From NCBI RefSeq assembly GCF_014648355.1, contig NZ_BMQY01000001.1:744001-808000 (forward strand): a stretch of 64,000 nt of DNA, read 5' to 3'. The stretch's first letter is position 1; every line of letters begins with the position of its first letter. A program made the position numbers and the translations under genes. This document shows, in pieces, positions 57,740 to 64,000 of this stretch. Below the pieces are notes generated by a model that was given only the letters and a program-made list of their open reading frames with translations, ran no database searches and was not told the origin of the DNA. This DNA comes from Couchioplanes azureus. GTDB lineage: Bacteria > Actinomycetota > Actinomycetes > Mycobacteriales > Micromonosporaceae.

Positions 57740-58498
57740 GTGGCGACCAGACCGCTCGGGGCCGTCACCCGGGGCACCACGAACCCCAACCGGCTGCGCC
57801 GGGTGGACAACTTCATCGCGTACCGGTGCGGGGATCTGCTGGCGGCCGCGGCCTCGCCCTTGGTGGTCGACCTGGGCTACGGGGCGACGCCGATCACGGC
57901 GATCGAGCTGCGGGCCCGGCTGGCCGCGGCGGTCCGCCCGGACGTCGCGGTGGTCGGCCTGGAGATCGATCCCGGACGGGTGGCGGCCGCGCAGCCGTTC
58001 GCCGACCCGCCCCGGCTCGAGTTCCGCCGCGGCGGCTTCGAGCTCGCCGGCCTGCGCCCGACCGTGGTGCGGGCGTTCAACGTGCTGCGCCAGTACGCCG
58101 AGGACGAGGTCGCCGCCGCGTGGCGCACGATGACCGCCACCGGGGCTCTCCTGGTCGAGGGGACCTGTGACGAGCTGGGCCGGATCGCCACCTGGGCGGT
58201 CGTCGAGGCGGGGGTGCCGCACAGCCTGACCCTGTCGGCCCGGCTGTCCGGCCTGGACCATCCGGCGACCTTCGCCGAGCGGCTGCCGAAGGCCCTGATC
58301 CACCACAACGTGCCGGGTCACCCGGTGCACCGTCTCGTCGCGACGCTGGGTGCGGCGTGGGAGGCGAGCGCCACCCCGTTCGGGGCACGCCAGCGCTGGC
58401 TCGCGACCGTCGAGCGGTTCCGGTCGTCGTGGCCGGTGCTGGACGGTCCCGCCCGGTGGCGCCGGGGCGAGCTGACCGTCCCCTGGCCGGGGGCATGA
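57740..58498 (+). CDS. SAM-dependent methyltransferase-like protein
   Basis: 252 residues. Class I SAM-binding motif is VVDLGYGATPITAIELRARL, with the acidic residue of motif II in VVGLEIDPGRV. Motif IV region is ALLVEGTCDELGRIATW. Family-typical targets unknown; the YGATP loop differs from the usual GxGxG, so activity is not certain. GTG 57740 is 2 nt after the SDR stop. A terminator follows. Confidence 0.75.
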   Translation: MATRPLGAVTRGTTNPNRLRRVDNFIAYRCGDLLAAAASPLVVDLGYGATPITAIELRARLAAAVRPDVAVVGLEIDPGRVAAAQPFADPPRLEFRRGGFELAGLRPTVVRAFNVLRQYAEDEVAAAWRTMTATGALLVEGTCDELGRIATWAVVEAGVPHSLTLSARLSGLDHPATFAERLPKALIHHNVPGHPVHRLVATLGAAWEASATPFGARQRWLATVERFRSSWPVLDGPARWRRGELTVPWPGA

Positions 58499-58500
58499 CG

Positions 58501-58534
58501 AACGGGCCGGCCTCCGTGCGGAGACCGGCCCGTT
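58501..58534. terminator. strong hairpin terminator
   Basis: AACGGGCCGG (58501-58510) pairs exactly with CCGGCCCGTT (58525-58534), enclosing CTCCG/CGGAG, followed by TCATC. It lies 2 bp past the methyltransferase stop and converges with the glycosidase gene. Confidence 0.85.
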
Positions 58535-58555
58535 TCATCGGGGGGCGGGCAATGC

Positions 58556-60292
58556 CTACTGGGTGATGGTGACGTCGAACATCGGGTCGGCGGCGACGGT
58601 CTTGAACGCGGCCAGGCCGGAGGCGGTCGAGTTCACCGAGATGTCGCGGTCGCCCTCGTCGTCCTTCGCGGTGTCGAAGTAGACGACCGCCTTGACCTTC
58701 GGGTGCGCCTTCAGCTCGGGGATCACCGTGCTGAACGCCGGCGCCTTGTCCACCTTGACCGAGGTGCGGTGGTACATGCCCCACTCCGCGACCATGATGG
58801 GCTTGGCCGGGTGGTTGGTGACGGCCCAGTCGTACCAGCCGAGGCCGCCGCCGGTGGGCTTGCGGTCGAGGATGTCGCCCATGTCGCCGTAGTGGTAGTA
58901 GCCCTTCTCGACGCTCACGTACGAGTCGAGACCGATCCAGTCCACGACGTCGTCACCGGGGTACAGGTCCTTCCACCACGACTGCGCCATCCACTTCTCG
59001 TTGCCCATGTACGCGATGACGTTGATCGCGTTGGTGACACCGTTGGCGCGCAGCCGCTTGATGACGTAGCGGTACATGTTCGCGTAGTCCTTGGCGGTCA
59101 TGCCCGAGCCGGCGGTCGGATTGACGTCGTTCTCCGGCTCGTGGTGCAGGGCGAGGAAGAACTTCTGCGTGCCGTAGTTCTGCTTCACGTACGCCGACCA
59201 GTTGTCGATCCGCGCGTCCTGTCCGCCCGCGGCGACCTTGGCCCACGTGGTGTTGTACGCGATCTTCCAGTTGAGCAGCAGCACCCGCGGCTTGGCCGGG
59301 TCGCGGGTCATCGCGATCTCCGCCTTGGTCGGGAACATCTCGTCACCCTTGTGGTACTGGTGGAAGATCGCCGCGGTCCGCCCGGTCAGCGCCTCCCAGT
59401 CCTTCAGCGCCTGGTCGCGCGGGGTGTCGGTGAAGCCACCGGCGGCGGCGCCCCAGAGCACGCCGCACGAGGGCACCAGCAGCGCATCGGTGGTGCAGCC
59501 GGTCGCCGGCGCGGTGGTCGGCGCCGGGGTGGTCGGCGCCGGGGTGGTCGGCGCGGTGGTGACCGGCGCGGCCGTGGTCGGCGCGGTGGTCGGCGCGGTC
59601 GTGGCCGGGGGCACCGTGGTGGGCGCGGTCGAGGGTGCCGTCTGCGTCGGGGCGGTGGTGGGCGCCGTCGTCGGGGCCGTGGTGGGGGCCGTGGTCGGCG
59701 CCGTCGTCTTCTTCGCGACGGTCAGCCGCAGCTCCGGTCCGCCGCCGGTGGCGCTGCCGTACTCCAGGGCGCGCACCCGGGTGACGCCGGTCGTCGCGGC
59801 CGACTTCAGGGCGAACGCGTACGTGCCCGACCTGGTGACCACGTTGGACAGATCGAAGCTCAGGGTCGTGTCGGTGACCTTCGGCTTGATCGAGGCGATC
59901 GCCTTGCCGAGGGCGGGCGCGTTCGCCGCGGTGATGCGGTTCTCGGTCCAGGACGTCGACACCGCGTGGACGGTCAGCGTGGCCGCGATCGGCTTGCTGT
60001 CCACCGGAAGCCGCAGCTCCGCGCCGGTCACCGTGACACCGGTGGTGAGCTTGGGCGCGAACTTGAGGTACGAGAGCCGGGTCTCCCCCGCGGACCTGCC
60101 GACGACGAGCTTGTCGGCCTGGCCGAAGTTGGTGTTCCGGCGCGTGCTCGACGTGTACGAGTCGTCGGTGGTGAACACGCTGACGGTCTCGGTGGTCGTC
60201 GCGGCGTTCGCCGTACCGGCCAGCCCGAGGCCCGCGCCTGCGGCAACCACGCCCGTCACGGCGATGCCGATGATCCCCCGCCTGGCAGTCAC
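58556..60292 (-). CDS. secreted glycoside hydrolase (GH26-like) with CBM/DNRLRE domain
   Basis: 578 residues. Signal peptide (GIIGIAVTGVVAAGAGLGLAG) followed by a DNRLRE-type carbohydrate-binding module (about 35-190), a Thr/Pro linker (TAPTTAPTTAPTT), and a TIM-barrel domain with putative acid/base Glu in LALHHEPEND and nucleophile Glu in IMVAEWGMY, as in GH26 mannanase or related families. It likely degrades a plant or fungal polysaccharide outside the cell. GTG 60292 follows GGGGGGA. Family is inferred from the two Glu motifs. Confidence 0.85.
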   Translation of the reverse strand: MTARRGIIGIAVTGVVAAGAGLGLAGTANAATTTETVSVFTTDDSYTSSTRRNTNFGQADKLVVGRSAGETRLSYLKFAPKLTTGVTVTGAELRLPVDSKPIAATLTVHAVSTSWTENRITAANAPALGKAIASIKPKVTDTTLSFDLSNVVTRSGTYAFALKSAATTGVTRVRALEYGSATGGGPELRLTVAKKTTAPTTAPTTAPTTAPTTAPTQTAPSTAPTTVPPATTAPTTAPTTAAPVTTAPTTPAPTTPAPTTAPATGCTTDALLVPSCGVLWGAAAGGFTDTPRDQALKDWEALTGRTAAIFHQYHKGDEMFPTKAEIAMTRDPAKPRVLLLNWKIAYNTTWAKVAAGGQDARIDNWSAYVKQNYGTQKFFLALHHEPENDVNPTAGSGMTAKDYANMYRYVIKRLRANGVTNAINVIAYMGNEKWMAQSWWKDLYPGDDVVDWIGLDSYVSVEKGYYHYGDMGDILDRKPTGGGLGWYDWAVTNHPAKPIMVAEWGMYHRTSVKVDKAPAFSTVIPELKAHPKVKAVVYFDTAKDDEGDRDISVNSTASGLAAFKTVAADPMFDVTITQ

Positions 60293-60522
60293 GTAAGTCC
60301 CCCCGTATGTCAATCAATCGCTGTCTGACATCCAGGTTCGGAACGGGCGGGTGCCGCCGCGGAGTGCGTTCGGGTGCAGCCCAGGTGCCTGTCCGGCCGG
60401 GTGGGGGCAGGCGGCAGGCGGCCGTCGGAATGAAGAGCTTTCCGGGTGGAAACCGGCGGCCGGACAGACGAAAGCGCCGCCGGACCTTCAGGTCCGGCGG
60501 CGCTGTTTCGCTGGTACGCCCG
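60293..60522. other. intergenic region holding a promoter and terminator
   Basis: No gene. Near the glycosidase start TTGACA is visible on the minus strand (60313-60308), a candidate -35 but overlapping the leader. The perfect hairpin 60473-60504 lies to the right. Confidence 0.4.
60473..60504 (-). terminator. perfect 15-bp terminator hairpin of the receiver gene
   Basis: AGCGCCGCCGGACCT (60473-60487) and its exact complement (60490-60504) enclose a 2-nt loop; on the minus strand it is followed by TTCG. It lies 18 bp past the stop of the receiver gene. Confidence 0.85.
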
Positions 60523-60924
60523 TTACGTGGTGGGCGCCTTCTCGGCCAGCATCGACTTCAGCGCGCCCAGCAGCAGATCGGAGGTGAACGGCTTCTTGAC
60601 GAGCACCGCCTCCTCGTCGATCAGGCCCTTGGCGACGGCCATGTCCTTGGGCAGGCCCGAGATGAAGACGACGCCGAGGTCCGGCCGCATCTGCGTGCAG
60701 TCGCGGGCCACGTCGCCGCCCGGGACGTCGGGCAGGGTGAGGTCGGTGACGAGCACGTCGATGTCGCCCGGGTGGTCCCGGCAGACCGCCAGGGCCTGGT
60801 CGGCGTCGGCGGCGACCAGGGTGGCGAAGCCGCGTCGCTCCAGCATCCGGCGCATGATGTCGCGCAGATCCTCCTCGTCGTCGACGACGAGGACGGTCGG
60901 ACGCTCCTGCGTGGTTTCGGACAT
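60523..60924 (-). CDS. stand-alone receiver-domain response regulator
   Basis: 133 residues, a single CheY-like receiver: acids in VLVVDDEEDLRDI, phosphoacceptor Asp in VLVTDLTLPDV, switch Thr/Ser in VVFISGLPKD and Lys in VLVKKPFTSDLLLGAL. No output domain and no kinase next to it. GGAGG lies 7 nt before ATG 60924. It may act as phosphate sink or protein-binding switch. Confidence 0.92.
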   Translation of the reverse strand: MSETTQERPTVLVVDDEEDLRDIMRRMLERRGFATLVAADADQALAVCRDHPGDIDVLVTDLTLPDVPGGDVARDCTQMRPDLGVVFISGLPKDMAVAKGLIDEEAVLVKKPFTSDLLLGALKSMLAEKAPTT

Positions 60925-60996
60925 GCGAGCCTCCAGGCAGCCTTGTGCGGTTCACGCTAACCGCGGGTCAGCGGCCCGGGTGGCGCTTTCCGGCAA

Positions 60997-62601
<1,605 letters not shown>

Positions 62602-62622
62602 GCTGGATTTCCCCCCGTGTTC

Positions 62623-62671
62623 TGCCACCGGCGGCGGACATCACCTGACGTGGACAGGCATGCCGGTGGCA
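62623..62671. repeat. 10-bp inverted repeat in the S8 protease leader
   Basis: TGCCACCGGC (62623-62632) and GCCGGTGGCA (62662-62671) are exact complements with a 29-nt loop, about 20 bp upstream of the S8 protease start. It may be a regulatory hairpin or operator. Confidence 0.45.
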
Positions 62672-62837
62672 CCTGAGGGGAAATGCTGAAGACGGGGCAG
62701 AGCCGCCCCGGGACCTCGGAGGTTGCCGCTGAGGTGCAGCCGCATCGTCCGGAGCTCCATCGGCTAAGTCGCTCCTCAGCGGGGCCGAACTACCCGCTGT
62801 CAGGACCGCTGCACCGCCACCGAGCAAGGAGAGCGCT

Positions 62838-63062
62838 ATGACCACCGTGCTGTCGCCCGAGATCGTCGTCGTCGACTCGCTGGCCGAGCGCTGCGACCGC
62901 TGCGGCGCCGCCGCCAAGCTGGAGCTCAGCCTCGCCGGCGGCGGAAGCCTCGCGTTCTGCGGCCACCACGCCAACCGCTACGCCGACCGGCTCGTGCCGA
63001 TGGCCGCCAAGGCCGCGGTCGAGGACGGCTTCGCATGGGCCGGGCGGTCTCACAGCGTGTGA
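62838..63062 (+). CDS. DUF7455-type zinc-binding small protein
   Basis: 74 residues. Cys/His are arranged as ERCDRCGAAAKLEL and LAFCGHHANRY, a short zinc-binding module common in actinobacteria near oriC-distal housekeeping genes. Function not known. AAGGAG lies 7 nt before the ATG. Confidence 0.8.
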   Translation: MTTVLSPEIVVVDSLAERCDRCGAAAKLELSLAGGGSLAFCGHHANRYADRLVPMAAKAAVEDGFAWAGRSHSV

Positions 63063-63140
63063 CCCCTTGATCCCATCCGCCGCGATATGATCACTCCCTC
63101 ACTATTGGGCAGAAACGCCCATATTTAGAGGGGTTCATCG
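63063..63140. other. short AT-rich gap with small hairpin
   Basis: GGGC/GCCC (63105-63118 region, loop AGAAAC) followed by ATATTTAG, probably the promoter and leader of the next gene; AGAGGGG is the ribosome site. Confidence 0.4.
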
Positions 63141-64000
63141 GTGCAGTTCGCGGCGCACGACGTGGGCAGGCTGTCCCGGCTCGCCGCCGGGAGCACCGGT
63201 GTCGCCGTGGCGATCTCCGGCGGCCTCAGCCTGGTCCTGCCTCCCGCGGGAGCGGACGACACACTGACGCAGAGCCCGGCGGCCGCACTTCTGGCCGCCG
63301 GGCTCGCGCTGTTCCTGCTCGCCCTGCCACGCGTGAGCCGGCCGCTGCGCATCGCCGCCTACGTGCCGGCCCTGCTCGCCACCGGCCTCGGCGCCGCCGC
63401 CGTCCCCGCACATCCGGCCGCGGGGGTCGCCACGCTGCTCGCCGGGCTGGCGCTGACCTGCCTCGACCTGTACGTGCACCGCCGCGCGGGCGACCCGGTG
63501 CGGTACCGGGTGGCCGATCCGCTCGTGGCGGGCAGCGCGATCATCTCCCTCGTGGCCCTGGTGCCCCGGATGTTCGCGCCGGCCTTCCCCGAGGGCGGCG
63601 GGCCGGACAGCGTGATGTCGCCGTACCACGCGGGCGGCCTGTTCATCCTGGCCGTCGGCATCGTGCTGGCCCGGCCCGAGGCGGGGCCGCTGCGCACGGA
63701 CGCGACCGCCGGACCGGGCACGAAGATCCGCCGGATGCTGCCCGCCGTGGTCGCCGTACCGGTCATCGCCGCCCTGGTGAGCGCGCTCGCGGTGCGCACC
63801 GGGATCAGCCGGCCCGCGGCCGCGATCAGCACCGGGGCGATCCTCGCCACGCTGGCACTCGTGGCCCTGGTGGGCTACCTCGTGCGGTCCCTGGAGGGTG
63901 CGGACCAGCGGCAGCGGAAGCTGGTCGCGGAACTGCACGAGCGGCGCGACTTCGCCGACACGCTGCTGCAGTCGATGAACGAGGCGGTGATGGTGCTCGA
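63141..64000 (+). CDS. membrane sensor protein, partial (PAS-type output cut by window end)
   Basis: 286 residues are seen from GTG 63141; the frame is open to the window end, and AGAGGGG lies 7 nt upstream. The first ~230 residues are mostly hydrophobic with roughly seven or eight membrane segments (VAVAISGGLSLVL, ALLAAGLALFLLALP, AVVAVPVIAALVSALAV, ILATLALVALVGYLV). A coiled-coil linker (QRQRKLVAELHERRDFADTL) leads to LQSMNEAVMVL, the start of a PAS domain. A GGDEF, kinase or phosphatase output should follow outside the window. Confidence 0.8.
   Translation, partial: MQFAAHDVGRLSRLAAGSTGVAVAISGGLSLVLPPAGADDTLTQSPAAALLAAGLALFLLALPRVSRPLRIAAYVPALLATGLGAAAVPAHPAAGVATLLAGLALTCLDLYVHRRAGDPVRYRVADPLVAGSAIISLVALVPRMFAPAFPEGGGPDSVMSPYHAGGLFILAVGIVLARPEAGPLRTDATAGPGTKIRRMLPAVVAVPVIAALVSALAVRTGISRPAAAISTGAILATLALVALVGYLVRSLEGADQRQRKLVAELHERRDFADTLLQSMNEAVMVL

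Noticed and set aside
62602..62837. c-di-AMP (ydaO) riboswitch upstream of secreted protein genes
   Set aside because: The conserved ydaO core sequences were not found; only a simple hairpin is visible.

Overview
The window is about 64 kb of very GC-rich, densely packed actinobacterial chromosome. Start codons are often GTG, third codon positions are almost always G or C, and leaderless starts are common. Typical actinobacterial genes are present: mycothiol glycosyltransferase MshA, a BldN-type sigma factor, Rex, a DUF3117 protein, the 33-residue ribosomal protein bS22, TatB and a DivIVA-domain protein. The gene set and the lack of codon preferences seen in small-genome lineages suggest a filamentous or sporulating actinomycete, possibly Micromonosporaceae (Actinoplanes-like). 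That placement is inference. No rRNA, tRNA, CRISPR array, complete insertion sequence or prophage was seen.

Region 1 (1-12.8 kb) is housekeeping: a partial SDR, small membrane and lipoproteins, a DMT exporter, a HAD protein, PhzF, then an MgtE-N/CBS protein, DUF1003 and Mrp reading right, facing tatB and a HtrA-type protease reading left. An O-methyltransferase diverges from htrA. In other actinobacteria sigE-rseA normally lies in that gap, but it is absent here. PepA and DUF3117 follow.

Region 2 (13.3-23.6 kb): a PaaX regulator with a PaaG-like enoyl-CoA hydratase and a secreted trypsin sit between DUF3117 and a tag-SRPBCC-DivIVA operon. An orphan nuoA and the two-subunit 2-oxoacid:ferredoxin oxidoreductase KorAB follow, then a K+ channel/RCK protein. 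A cluster of DnaA-box-like sequences lies upstream of the divIVA-like gene.

Region 3 (23.7-30.7 kb): a 1009-residue cyclase-homology/ATPase regulator with non-canonical catalytic residues, an FmdB zinc ribbon, a membrane-anchored lytic transglycosylase, a tandem GNAT, an apparently 5'-truncated coding fragment, and a 55-residue acidic protein preceded by two perfect DnaA boxes.

Region 4 (30.7-45.3 kb): haem biosynthesis under Rex (rex-hemA-hemC-hemD, each overlapping the next by 4 bp, then hemB), with a Rex operator over the -35 element. Next come a HAD protein, a glutaredoxin-like protein and an acyl-CoA ligase, and then the developmental locus: bldN-like sigma factor with a BldD-like box, its RsbN-like anti-sigma, an acyltransferase with a minisatellite, an epimerase, bS22 and a BldC/BdtA-type DNA-binding protein.

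Region 5 (45.5-58.5 kb): proline dehydrogenase, CGNR and cysteine-cluster proteins, the phosphate two-component system with phoU and PHO-box-like repeats, gpmA, an MFS exporter, YbjN, mshA, an SDR and a methyltransferase. Region 6 (58.5-64 kb) carries secreted enzymes (a CBM/GH26-like glycosidase and an S8 subtilase) around an orphan receiver, a DUF7455-type zinc protein, and the start of a membrane sensor cut by the window end.
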